Source of the DNA: Chloroflexota bacterium
Lineage (GTDB): Bacteria > Chloroflexota > Dormibacteria > Aeolococcales > Aeolococcaceae
Assembly (NCBI GenBank): GCA_005880985.1
Contig: VBIQ01000013.1
Coordinates: 149,349 to 213,348, forward strand
Direction: 5' to 3'
Length of the DNA stretch: 64,000 nucleotides
Of the stretch, positions 1 through 7,263 are shown piece after piece; position 1 is the first letter of the stretch, and each line of letters opens with the position of its first letter. The notes under the pieces are model-generated. The model searched no databases and was not told the origin of the DNA. It saw only the letters and a list, made by a program, of their open reading frames with translations. The translations under genes were made by a program, and so were the position numbers.

Positions 1-309
1 GCGCGGAGCGGGCCTGCGCTGCCGTGGCCCGGGCGACCGCGATGCAAACCGGGGGAATACTCCCGCTAGCAGCTCTTGCCTCAGCGAACAGCCGGGCCGA
101 AGGACGCCCCGCTACGCAGGAGTGCTGTGCACCGAGAGGGCGGAGGGGGCAGGTCGCGGAGAAGGCGGTCGCGGCGCGGCGTGCAGCCGCGTCCGCGCCG
201 AGCGAGTCGACGCCGATAGGCGTCGGCCGCGTGCCGCCGCAGCGACCTGCCCCCTCCGCCCCCCGTAGCAACGTGGACCTTCGGTCGTGGCGCCAAAGCA
301 GCAGGGACG
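1..309. other. Non-coding left edge with structured repeat
   Basis: I see no credible gene here. Open frames through this stretch are GC-driven and translate the structured repeat at 138-261. The stretch is the 3' flank of the minus-strand EEP gene that ends at 310. Confidence 0.6.
138..261 (-). repeat. Structured 3'-flank element, copy A
   Basis: Outer arms 138-157 and 242-261 are perfectly complementary over 20 nt. Inside, CGACGCC (208-214) pairs with GGCGTCG (219-225), and a CGCGGC/GCCGCG hairpin closes a GTGCA loop. The internal 70 bp (168-237) differs at one base from copy C (45766-45835), although the outer arms of the two copies differ. It lies 49 nt past the stop of the minus-strand EEP gene. 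Strand is given as the transcript strand of that gene. There is no U-tract, so it is not a classical terminator. The family is unknown to me. Confidence 0.85.
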
Positions 310-1299
310 CTAGAGAGCGAATTCCGCAAGCAGCGGGAAGTGATCGGAGGCGGCGGCCGCGGCCGGCTCGGGGCGGCGGGCTCCGCCGACCACCTCGCAG
401 GATTTCAGCCGCTCGGCCAGGGTGCTGTCGGCGAAGACGTAGTCGATGCGGGCTGCCGGCATCCAGGTGGCGCAGGTGTAGCCGCGGTCGTCGTGCAGGG
501 CGCGGTAGCAGTCCGTGTAGCCCGCCTCCAGCAGATGCGGCACGCACCAGCGCTCGATGAAGCGGTTGAGCACGCGATCGGTGATCTGCGCCCGCGGCAG
601 CACCCCGGTGATCGGCCCGACGATCCAGGGGAGTCGCGGCAGCCCGGCCTCGAGGGCGGGATCGATGCCCGCCGCCAGGTAGGCCTCGTCGAGGGCGCGG
701 TCGACGGCGGCGGTGCGGCCGCGCGGCCCCATCAGTCCGTCGAGGCCGCGCACCATCAGCCCGGCCCGGCGAAGCTCGCTGAGCCTGGCGAAGAAGTCGC
801 TGGCGGCGACGACGTCGCCGGGCGCGACCGCATTGAAGTCGCCGAGCAGAAGGTGGGGCGCGTGGCCCGAATGGCGGATGTCGCCGAGGATCGCGCCGAG
901 CTCGCGCATCCGGCGCTCCTCCCCGTTCGCTCGCTCACCGAAGCGGGCGGCGAGGTGGAGGTTGTGGACCCGGATGCGATGCGTGTGATCAGCGTTGACC
1001 GCGACCTCGCACTCGAGGTGAGCTCGCAGCATCCGCCCGGGATGCCGGTGGTTGCGCCACCGGGTGAAGGGATGGCGGCTGAGAACGGCGAGGTTCATCC
1101 TGCCCCGGTCGCTCGGCTTGCCCACCGCCATACGCATGCCCAGCCGATCGGTGAGGCGGCGCACCAGGCCCAGGTCGGACGCTTCCTGCAGCGCGATGAT
1201 GTCGGCGTCGCAGCGCTCCAGCAGGGCAGCGATGCTGTCCTCGCGACGTTCGCCTCCGAGCAGGATGTTGTAGGTGACGGCGCGCAGGTGACTCGGCAT
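310..1299 (-). CDS. Endonuclease/exonuclease/phosphatase (EEP) family protein
   Basis: A 329-aa metal-dependent phosphoesterase fold. The N-terminus reads VTYNILLGG, followed by IIALQEAS with the metal-binding Glu, then LLLGDFNAV with the Asp/Asn pair, and SDHFPLLAEF at the C-terminus with the catalytic Asp-His. These are the expected EEP motifs in the expected order. No signal peptide is visible, so a cytoplasmic enzyme is likely; the substrate (nucleic acid, phospholipid or inositol phosphate) cannot be told from sequence. The ATG at 1299 faces the start of the gene at 1322 across a 22-bp divergent gap. Structured repeat A lies beyond its 3' end. Confidence 0.85.
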   Translation of the reverse strand: MPSHLRAVTYNILLGGERREDSIAALLERCDADIIALQEASDLGLVRRLTDRLGMRMAVGKPSDRGRMNLAVLSRHPFTRWRNHRHPGRMLRAHLECEVAVNADHTHRIRVHNLHLAARFGERANGEERRMRELGAILGDIRHSGHAPHLLLGDFNAVAPGDVVAASDFFARLSELRRAGLMVRGLDGLMGPRGRTAAVDRALDEAYLAAGIDPALEAGLPRLPWIVGPITGVLPRAQITDRVLNRFIERWCVPHLLEAGYTDCYRALHDDRGYTCATWMPAARIDYVFADSTLAERLKSCEVVGGARRPEPAAAAASDHFPLLAEFAL

Positions 1300-1309
1300 C
1301 GACCGCTTC

Positions 1310-1315
1310 TACAAT
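1310..1315 (+). promoter_or_regulatory. -10 box (TACAAT), leaderless-type
   Basis: TACAAT lies 6 nt before the GTG at 1322, so transcription should begin at or next to the start codon. No Shine-Dalgarno sequence is present. Confidence 0.6.
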
Positions 1316-1321
1316 GCCACG

Positions 1322-1954
1322 GTGCCCGGTCCCTCGGCGCGGCCGGCGCGCTCCGGGTCGGGCGGCGCCGCAGAGGGGGTCCGAGCCGGCCGTCCCGGCA
1401 TCCGCCGGCGCCTCGCCGTCGTCCTCGTTCTTCTCCTCGCCACCGGCTTCGGCGTCGTCAGCCTCCAGGCGCAGCACCACTTCGCGGCGCAGCGGACCGG
1501 CGGCGCTCAGCTGAGCCTGCCCGCCGACATCCTCGCCGACGGCTCCTCGGCGCGCACCGCGTGGCCGGGTTGGCTTGCGTCCATGTTCTTCCTGCTCGCC
1601 CTGCTGCGGCTGCAGCGCGGCCCGCCGGAGCCGCCGGCCGGCCTCTCCCCCGCCGAGCGGCTCACCGCCTCTCAGATCCGCGCCGGCCTGCGTCGCGAAT
1701 ACCTGGCGGTGCGTGTCGCCCTGGTGGTGGTCGCGGTGCTCGCGACTCTCGACACCGGCCGCGCCGCGGTCTATGCGGTCGCCGCCGCCGCCGGTTCCGG
1801 CGATGCCCGGGGCACGGTGGTCGCGACCGTGGTCGAGGCCGTCGGCCTCTGCACCGCCACCGTCATCCTGGGACGCTGGCTGGCGGTCTTCCGCGCCCAG
1901 CTACGCCGTCTCGGAGCCCTCGACGAGCCGTTGAGGCAGTCGCCACCAGGGTGA
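1322..1954 (+). CDS. Hypothetical membrane protein
   Basis: A 210-aa protein not recognised as a named family. It has a basic, Gly/Ala-rich N-terminus, a hydrophobic helix near 30-45 (LAVVLVLLLATGFGVV), another near 85-95 and two more around 130-170. This suggests about four membrane spans, with an extracytoplasmic segment after the first. The GTG at 1322 is preferred because a -10 box sits 6 nt upstream. The stop lies inside a 15-bp stem-loop terminator shared with the convergent pilin gene. Confidence 0.6.
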   Translation: MPGPSARPARSGSGGAAEGVRAGRPGIRRRLAVVLVLLLATGFGVVSLQAQHHFAAQRTGGAQLSLPADILADGSSARTAWPGWLASMFFLLALLRLQRGPPEPPAGLSPAERLTASQIRAGLRREYLAVRVALVVVAVLATLDTGRAAVYAVAAAAGSGDARGTVVATVVEAVGLCTATVILGRWLAVFRAQLRRLGALDEPLRQSPPG

Positions 1955-1979
1955 CGAAGGCACCCCTTCGTCACCCTGG
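1946..1979. terminator. Bidirectional stem-loop terminator
   Basis: A perfect 15-bp stem (CCAGGGTGACGAAGG with CCTTCGTCACCCTGG) closes a 4-nt CACC loop between convergent genes. It overlaps the stop codon of the left gene. No strong U-tract is seen on either strand. Confidence 0.7.
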
Positions 1980-1997
1980 CGCGTGCCCAGCCAAGCG

Positions 1998-2180
1998 TCA
2001 GCTGAGCCCGTTGGAGATGTTGGAGAAGACGTTGTTGACCTGGCCGCCGGTGATCTGAAGGATCACGATGACCACGACGGCGATGAGAACCAGGATCAGG
2101 GCATATTCGACCATTCCCTGACCGGCCTCGTCGTCCTCGTCGCCCCTGCTCCGCCGGAATATCACGGGTAGGCGGTTCAT
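1998..2180 (-). CDS. Flp-type (type IVb) pilin
   Basis: A 60-aa pilin precursor. A short charged leader (RRSRGDEDDEAG) precedes the prepilin peptidase site, read as G/QGMVEYALILVLIAVVVIV with the diagnostic Glu at +5 and Tyr at +6 of the mature chain. One long hydrophobic helix then forms the filament core, with a short polar tail. It would be the major subunit of a Tad/Flp pilus. The pseudopilin genes of the same system (TadE/TadG type) lie at 11182-13184; the ATPase, platform and prepilin peptidase are not in this window. Confidence 0.9.
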   Translation of the reverse strand: MNRLPVIFRRSRGDEDDEAGQGMVEYALILVLIAVVVIVILQITGGQVNNVFSNISNGLS

Positions 2181-2468
2181 CTCTGCCAGGTGTCCCCCAC
2201 TCGGCGTTTGGTTGGCTACATGCGTGGAAACGCGGGTGCAGATGGGGGCTTACTGGCCGGCCGGTGACAAGAAGGTACGGCGGCGCTGCATAGCGTTAAC
2301 AGCCCGCGACACGACACTCCCATCACCTCCTCGCCGGGCCGGCCGATGACGGTGTCAGGATCCGATTAAGGTTCCGGGGCCGATCTCGGCGGCGCCTTGC
2401 GCCCCGGGGAACCGGTGCGTACCGTGGGGCTGGCAGCACCGGGACAGCGCCAGCAGAGGAGGGTGATC
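2181..2468. other. Divergent intergenic region
   Basis: This 288-nt region separates the Flp pilin from the small plus-strand gene. TACCGT at 2420-2425 is a weak -10 candidate for the rightward gene. I looked for a c-di-GMP riboswitch ahead of the pilin and did not see one. Confidence 0.4.
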
Positions 2469-2711
2469 ATGGCGACTCCGTTGGACCTCATCGACGCGCA
2501 GTCGGAGACCTTCTCCTACGGCGGGCCGGTCGACGCCGAGACAGCCATGGGTGGCGCCGACGAGTGGTGCGGGGCCTGGGCGGCGCTGGTGGCGAGGAGC
2601 ATTCTCAGCAGCCGGCCGGCCGGCGGCGATCAGACGGACGACCGTACCGACGGGGCACTGGCGGGAGCCCGAGCCGAGGAGCGGGAGCTGGTCCTGGCCG
2701 GCACCCGCTGA
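2469..2711 (+). CDS. Small hypothetical protein with GGPVDAxTA motif
   Basis: An 80-aa soluble protein of unknown function. The ATG at 2469 is chosen over upstream in-frame options because GAGGAGGG lies at the correct distance. Residues about 18-28 read YGGPVDAETAMGG, closely matching the TPGGPVDAVTAAG segment of the 63-aa protein at 6590-6781. The rest is acidic/Ala-rich with a Trp-containing middle (DEWCGAWAAL). The shared motif suggests the two small genes are distant paralogues. It converges on the polyprenyl synthetase gene. Confidence 0.55.
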   Translation: MATPLDLIDAQSETFSYGGPVDAETAMGGADEWCGAWAALVARSILSSRPAGGDQTDDRTDGALAGARAEERELVLAGTR

Positions 2712-2723
2712 GCCGCCGCCGGT

Positions 2724-3698
2724 TCAGCGTCGCCTCTCGACCACGTAGTCGCACAGGCCGGCCAGCGTCTCCCGTTCGCGAGAGGGGGCGAAAGCGGCCA
2801 GTTCGGCGCGCGCCTTGTCGGCGAAATCGTGGGCGTCCCGCTCGGCCCTGGTCACCGCCGAGGAGTCGCGCACCAGCCGGACGACCTCCTCGTACTGGCT
2901 GTCGGTGAGGGCGTCATCGGACAGGATCTGCCGGAGTTCCGGGGCCACCTTGCCGTCCTTGAGCGCGTACATCAATGGCAGCGTGATCGTCCCCTGCCGC
3001 AGATCGGCACCGACCGGTTTGCCCAGCTGATCAGCGGTGGCGACGTAGTCGAGCACATCGTCGGCGATCTGGAAGGCGGTTCCCAGGCAGCGGCCGTAGC
3101 GCTGCATCGCCTGCTGGCGCGGCTCGTCGAGGCCGCCGAGGATCGCACCGCTGTAGGTCGAGGCGGCCAGCAGCGCCGCCGTCTTGCGTTCGATCTTGCG
3201 GTAGTAGCTCTCCAGCGGCTGGTCGTAGTCGCGCTGGCTGGTCAGCTGGAGCAGCTCTCCCATGCAGATGGTCATCACCGCGGCGCTGACCACCGAGTTG
3301 ATCTTGGGAACCCCGGTCGAGGAGCAGAGGTTGGCGCCCTTGGCGAAGTAGTAGTCGCCGACGATGATCGCGGGGTCGGAGCCGAGCATGGCGTGGATGG
3401 TGGCCAGACCTCGACGTGTCTCGGCGTCGTCGATGAGATCGTCGTGGATCAGGGTCGCGGTGTGGATGAACTCGATGCCCATCGCGAGGTTGTAGAGCCG
3501 GTCGATGTCCGGCTTGCCGAGCAGGCCGCTCAGCATCACCAGGGCGGGGCGCAGGCGCTTGCCGCCGGCGTGCACGATGTGCTCCATCGCCTCCGACATC
3601 GGACCGATGTCATCGTGGACGGTCTCGCGCAACCGCCGCTCGAACTCCTGCAGCTCGGAAGCGATCGCATCGAGCATGGAGCCGGTGCTCAGACTCAT
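2724..3698 (-). CDS. Polyprenyl diphosphate synthase (trans-isoprenyl type)
   Basis: A 324-aa all-helical prenyltransferase that condenses IPP with an allylic diphosphate to make a long-chain polyprenyl diphosphate, usually for the menaquinone side chain. The first aspartate-rich motif is DDLIDD at residues 86-91 and the second is DDVLD at 214-218; GGKRLRP at 45-51 binds IPP. Length is normal for heptaprenyl to decaprenyl synthases. The residues before the first motif set chain length, but I cannot assign it. Its ATG overlaps the stop of murI by 4 nt, implying coupled translation. Confidence 0.9.
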   Translation of the reverse strand: MSLSTGSMLDAIASELQEFERRLRETVHDDIGPMSEAMEHIVHAGGKRLRPALVMLSGLLGKPDIDRLYNLAMGIEFIHTATLIHDDLIDDAETRRGLATIHAMLGSDPAIIVGDYYFAKGANLCSSTGVPKINSVVSAAVMTICMGELLQLTSQRDYDQPLESYYRKIERKTAALLAASTYSGAILGGLDEPRQQAMQRYGRCLGTAFQIADDVLDYVATADQLGKPVGADLRQGTITLPLMYALKDGKVAPELRQILSDDALTDSQYEEVVRLVRDSSAVTRAERDAHDFADKARAELAAFAPSRERETLAGLCDYVVERRR

Positions 3699-4543
3699 GA
3701 CACCGCTCGCATCGGCTCGGCGCCCTGTGCCGGCGGCTCCTCCCAGAGCCGAAGCACCTCCGGCTCGGGCAAGCGCTCACCGAAGAGCAGCGCGGCCGCC
3801 TCGGTGAAGCGCGAGGCCGCGCCGGTCACCAGTAGCCGCGGTGGTTCCGCGGCCTCGAGTCCCGATCCGAGGCGATTGACGCCGAGGATCCGCCGCACCC
3901 GAGCCGCCGTGGTCTCGGCGCTGTCGACGATGCGCAGGCGCCGGCCGGCGACACGGCGCAACGCCGGACGCAGCAGTGGATAGTGGGTGCACCCGAGCAC
4001 CAGGGTGTCGGCACCCCAGTCGAAGACCTCGTCCAGCACCGCGCCCAGCGCCGCATCCGCGTGCGGGCTGTCAGCCTCGCCCGCCTCGACGATCTCGACC
4101 AGGTCGGGAGCCGCCTTGGCGAGCACACCGACGCCGGGGTTGGCTTCCTTGATCGCCTGCAGGTACTCACCGCTCGCCAACGTCCCCTCGGTGCTGATCA
4201 CGGCGATGCGACCGTTGCGCGTCGCCTGCGCCGCCGCCTGGGCGCCGGGAGCGATGACACCGACGATGGGGACGTCGAAGCGCTCGCGCGCCGCGTGCAG
4301 CGCCGCCGCGGTGGCGGTGTTGCAGGCGATCACCACCAGCTTGACGTCACCGCCGATCAGGTGCTCGACGATGCGCAGGGCGAGGTCGCGCACCTCGTGC
4401 TGGTAGCGCGGTCCGTAGGGGAAGTGCGCCAGGTCGGCGAGGTAGACGAGCCGTTCACCGGGCACCTGGCGACGGAGTTCGCGCAGGACGGTGAGCCCAC
4501 CGACACCCGAATCGAAGACGCCGATGGGGCGGACGTCACTCAT
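3695..4543 (-). CDS. murI: Glutamate racemase
   Basis: A 282-aa cofactor-independent racemase supplying D-glutamate for peptidoglycan. The N-terminal signature GVFDSGVGGLTV, the first catalytic Cys at 74 (ACNTATAA) and the second at 184 (LGCTHYPLL) are intact. Full length for the family. It is first in a two-gene unit with the polyprenyl synthase, joined by an ATGA overlap, so cell-wall and isoprenoid precursor genes are co-transcribed. TATCCT lies 9 nt before the start, suggesting a leaderless mRNA. Confidence 0.95.
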   Translation of the reverse strand: MSDVRPIGVFDSGVGGLTVLRELRRQVPGERLVYLADLAHFPYGPRYQHEVRDLALRIVEHLIGGDVKLVVIACNTATAAALHAARERFDVPIVGVIAPGAQAAAQATRNGRIAVISTEGTLASGEYLQAIKEANPGVGVLAKAAPDLVEIVEAGEADSPHADAALGAVLDEVFDWGADTLVLGCTHYPLLRPALRRVAGRRLRIVDSAETTAARVRRILGVNRLGSGLEAAEPPRLLVTGAASRFTEAAALLFGERLPEPEVLRLWEEPPAQGAEPMRAVS

Positions 4544-4552
4544 CTGCGGGCG

Positions 4553-4558
4553 AGGATA
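4553..4558 (-). promoter_or_regulatory. -10 box (TATCCT) of murI
   Basis: TATCCT on the minus strand, 9 nt ahead of the murI ATG at 4543. The distance implies a leaderless transcript. Confidence 0.5.
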
Positions 4559-4597
4559 GCAGGGGACGCCGCGCCGATCCCCGCCGGCGATGCTGCG

Positions 4598-5146
4598 TCA
4601 GTCGAGAGCGAGGGCCATCAGCAGCAGCTCGCGCTCGGCCTCGGCGGGATCTGCCGCAGCGCGACTGCGGCCCTCCTCCTCGAAGCCGAGCTTGCGGTAC
4701 AGGGCGACGGCACGGCGGTTGTCGGGGAGCACCCGCAGGGCCAGCCTGACCAGGCCGGCGGCGCGTGACCAGGCGATGGCGGCCTCGACCAGGGCCCGCC
4801 CCAGGCCTTCATCCCGATACCCCTCGCCGACGGCCACCGCCAGGTCGGCGATGGCCCGGCTGGAGCGGTCCCAACGCCGTGACACGGTGACCTCACCGAC
4901 CACCTCACCGTCGACCTCGGCGACGAGCATCAGGTCGCCGCGCGCGATGGCACTGGCGACGGTCAGGGTCTGCTCGAGGGCGCTGCGCGCTCCGGGGACG
5001 CCGGTCATCCAGCGACCCTCGGCAGCGACCGCGTCGTGCAGCCGCAGCAGGGCGCCGGTGTCGGCCTCGCGCGCCGCGCGCAGGCGGTAGGGACGGCCGC
5101 TGCGCGTCCGTCCGGTGGTGACCGGGGGCGTCACCGCGCGACTCAT
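4598..5146 (-). CDS. GNAT family N-acetyltransferase
   Basis: A 182-aa acetyltransferase. The acetyl-CoA loop is seen as VGEGYRDEGLGRALVEAAI (motif A, Q/RxxGxG/A type), followed by the beta-bulge region LVRLALRVLPDNRRAVALYRKLGF, typical of ribosomal-protein/spermidine-type GNATs. The substrate is unknown. The open frame runs far upstream, but the ATG at 5146 overlaps the stop of the hydrolase gene (ATGA), making it the natural start. It is the last gene of a three-gene coupled chain running from 6434. Confidence 0.85.
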   Translation of the reverse strand: MSRAVTPPVTTGRTRSGRPYRLRAAREADTGALLRLHDAVAAEGRWMTGVPGARSALEQTLTVASAIARGDLMLVAEVDGEVVGEVTVSRRWDRSSRAIADLAVAVGEGYRDEGLGRALVEAAIAWSRAAGLVRLALRVLPDNRRAVALYRKLGFEEEGRSRAAADPAEAERELLLMALALD

Positions 5147-6180
5147 ACGGCGGCGGCCGGTGCCGTCACCGGGGTGGTGCGGAGCAGGCGGTCGTGCAGG
5201 CGGCGGCTGATGCCCCGCGCCGACATCACGCTGATGTGCCCCTGGCGGTACTCGAGCAGCTCGGCACCCCAGGCGGCGGCGAGCTGGCGGACCGGCCCGG
5301 CGCCGACGATGCCGTCGTACTCGGCACACACCACGGTGGTGCGCGCCGGATCGGTGACCGGGTGCAGGAGCCGCGGGGTGACCGGTGCCAGGGCCGAGTC
5401 GAGCACGCCTCGCGCTGCGGCGGCGTCGGCGCCCCACGGCCCTCCGGAACCCCCCACCAGCCCGAGCTGCCGGCGGATCCGGCCGGGGCAGCGCTCCAGC
5501 ATGGTGTCGGCGAGGTCGCAAGGCGGCGTCACCGCCACCACCGCGTCGAGGGGGACCACCGCGGCCAGCAGACAGGCGACCAGCCCGCCGAGGCTGAAGC
5601 CCAGCACGGCGACTCGCGAGGTGACCTCGCGGCGGGCCCAGGCGACCACCGAGGCGGCGTCCTCCACCGCCTGCCGGAAGACCACGCGGTCGTGGTCGAG
5701 GTCGGTGCTGAAGAAGCCGTCGCCGGAGCGCTGGCCGGGAACCCGCCGGCTCAGGTGGAAGGGCAGGTCGATGCGGGCGGCGTGGGCTCCGCGACGCAGC
5801 AGCCGCCAGGCGTGCCAGTCCTCGTAGGTGGGCAGCGGAGCCGCGTAGCCATGGAGCAGCAGGACCAACGGTGCCTCGAACGCCGACGAACGGATCCGGG
5901 CCCGACCGGCGAAGCGCCGGCTGCCCGGGTGTCCGCCCGGGCCACCGCTGTCGCCGGAGAGGTCGAGCACCCGCACGCCGTTCTCCGAGGTGCCACGCCG
6001 GCGCACCTCGAGCGGCACCGGGGTCGCGGCCCGGCTCTCCGCCCAGAACGCGGTGGGCTCCGCCGGTGGCGGCGCCGTCCCGCGGGAGGGGCTGGGGCGC
6101 ACCAGCCCGATGCGCCAGAGGATGGCGGCGTCGATGGCGGCAAGCGTCCGGCCGCGAAGGCGGGGCGGAGTGGGGATCAC
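5143..6180 (-). CDS. Alpha/beta hydrolase
   Basis: A 345-aa serine hydrolase-like protein. LVLLLHGYAAP carries the HG oxyanion strand, GFSLGGLVA is the nucleophile elbow with Ser, and RQGHISVM near the C-terminus supplies the His. The acid is probably the Asp in CAEYDGIVG. No signal peptide or membrane span is evident. The substrate is unknown. The GTG at 6180 overlaps the stop of the thioredoxin-fold gene (GTGA) and the 3' end overlaps the acetyltransferase start, so the three genes form one operon. Confidence 0.8.
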   Translation of the reverse strand: MIPTPPRLRGRTLAAIDAAILWRIGLVRPSPSRGTAPPPAEPTAFWAESRAATPVPLEVRRRGTSENGVRVLDLSGDSGGPGGHPGSRRFAGRARIRSSAFEAPLVLLLHGYAAPLPTYEDWHAWRLLRRGAHAARIDLPFHLSRRVPGQRSGDGFFSTDLDHDRVVFRQAVEDAASVVAWARREVTSRVAVLGFSLGGLVACLLAAVVPLDAVVAVTPPCDLADTMLERCPGRIRRQLGLVGGSGGPWGADAAAARGVLDSALAPVTPRLLHPVTDPARTTVVCAEYDGIVGAGPVRQLAAAWGAELLEYRQGHISVMSARGISRRLHDRLLRTTPVTAPAAAV

Positions 6181-6434
6181 GCCGAGGCCACCAGCGCGGA
6201 CCGCGCCTCGGCCGGCCTGATGACGCCCTCGCAGAGATCGAGACCACTGCGGCGGACGACGGGGATGCGCAGCCCGTAGCGCTTGCGCAGGGCGGGATCG
6301 GCGTCGATGTCGACCTCGTGGATGGAGATGGCGACGCCGAGGTCGCGGGCGGCCTCCTCGAACGCGGAGCGGGCCTTGACGCAGAGCGAGCAGGCGGGCC
6401 GCGTCAGCAGTTCGAGGTCGACGGTGGCGGGCAT
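6177..6434 (-). CDS. Glutaredoxin-like thioredoxin-fold protein
   Basis: An 85-aa protein with the active-site CxxC read as RPACSLCVKA near residue 14 and a cis-Pro segment LRIPVVRRSG, so a small disulfide oxidoreductase of the glutaredoxin/DUF836 type. It probably acts on cytoplasmic thiols. It starts the chain leading into the hydrolase and acetyltransferase genes with 4-nt overlaps. The ATG at 6434 gives a normal-length fold. Confidence 0.85.
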   Translation of the reverse strand: MPATVDLELLTRPACSLCVKARSAFEEAARDLGVAISIHEVDIDADPALRKRYGLRIPVVRRSGLDLCEGVIRPAEARSALVASA

Positions 6435-6589
6435 GCAGTCGAGAGTACTGCGCCCAGCCGGACACGACGCGGTGCGTCGCGGCTTCGTGCCCGGTGCACG
6501 CGCTGCAAGCGGCGGCTCCCGGCCCCGCGGTTGCCAGCAGCGGCACCGGGTTGGGATCATCTGCGCTCACCCAGAGAGGAGGTCCCCGG

Positions 6590-6781
6590 ATGGTGTTGAC
6601 GCTGGTCGCCGAGCTGCTCGCGGGCGAGACCCTGCTGACGCCCGGGGGACCCGTCGACGCTGTGACCGCCGCCGGGCTCGAGCCGCGGTTCCTGTGGCAG
6701 GAGTGGACCGACGAGGTGGTGAACGGCGCCCCGCCGCCCACCACCCCGCCCGATCTCGAGCTGGTCGCCTCGCGCCCGTAG
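6590..6781 (+). CDS. Small hypothetical protein with GGPVDAxTA motif
   Basis: A 63-aa protein with AGAGAGGAGG spaced before the ATG at 6590. Its middle, TPGGPVDAVTAAG, resembles the YGGPVDAETAMGG of the 80-aa protein at 2469. The C-terminus is Pro-rich with aromatic residues (RFLWQEW). Function is unknown. The gene stands alone between the divergent thioredoxin-fold chain and mscL, 62 nt ahead of the latter. Confidence 0.5.
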   Translation: MVLTLVAELLAGETLLTPGGPVDAVTAAGLEPRFLWQEWTDEVVNGAPPPTTPPDLELVASRP

Positions 6782-6843
6782 GCGCCGGCGGCGTCTGCAG
6801 CTGCTTCGCATTTCGCATCAACCCGACGTTGGGGGACCAGGCC

Positions 6844-7263
6844 ATGGACGTGGTCAAGCTCGCCCGAGACTTCAAGGCATTCCTGTTTCGCGGCAACGTC
6901 GTCGACCTGGCGATCGCAGTGGTCATCGGCGTCGCCTTCGGCGCGGTGGTCAACGCGGTGGTGCGCGACCTCCTCACCCCGCTGATCGCCGCCATCTTCG
7001 GCAAGGAGGACTTCTCCAGCCTCAACTTCACCATCCACGCGAGGACCTTCCGCTACGGCGACCTGCTCAACAACGTGATCACCTTCGTCTCCATCGCCGC
7101 GGCGGTCTTCTTCTTCGTGGTGCAGCCGATGAACGCGCTGGTGGCCCGCTCGCGCCGGGAGCCGCCTCCCGACCCCACCGTCAAGAAGTGTCCGGAGTGC
7201 CTCATCGCCATCCCCGCCGAGGCCCGCCGCTGCGCCTTCTGCACCAGCCCGCAACCGGCATGA
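6844..7263 (+). CDS. mscL: Large-conductance mechanosensitive channel with zinc-ribbon tail
   Basis: A 139-aa MscL. The N-terminal amphipathic helix (FKAFLFRGNVVDLAIAVVIG) runs into TM1 with its Gly/Ala constriction, and TM2 is FVSIAAAVFFFVVQP. It opens on membrane tension to release solutes after hypo-osmotic shock. After TM2, where most homologues have only a short helix, there is a C4 zinc-ribbon-like tail with Cys116, Cys119, Cys130 and Cys133. The stop overlaps the start of the LLM oxidoreductase gene by ATGA. Confidence 0.93.
   Translation: MDVVKLARDFKAFLFRGNVVDLAIAVVIGVAFGAVVNAVVRDLLTPLIAAIFGKEDFSSLNFTIHARTFRYGDLLNNVITFVSIAAAVFFFVVQPMNALVARSRREPPPDPTVKKCPECLIAIPAEARRCAFCTSPQPA

Noticed and set aside
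138..261. Integron attC site
   Set aside because: attC sites keep conserved core sites at the ends and vary inside; these elements vary at the ends and are conserved inside, and no integron integrase is present.
24..560. Open frames translating repeat A (SESTPIGVGRVPP and similar), also at copy C
   Set aside because: The same peptide string appears because the DNA element is repeated. No start context or codon pattern supports coding, and the real gene here is the minus-strand EEP protein.
340..2058. 572-aa plus-strand open frame
   Set aside because: Antisense to the EEP gene, then out of frame with the membrane protein gene; composition is that of a shadow frame.
2181..2400. c-di-GMP riboswitch upstream of the Flp pilin
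   Set aside because: I could not find the conserved GEMM core segments on the minus strand.
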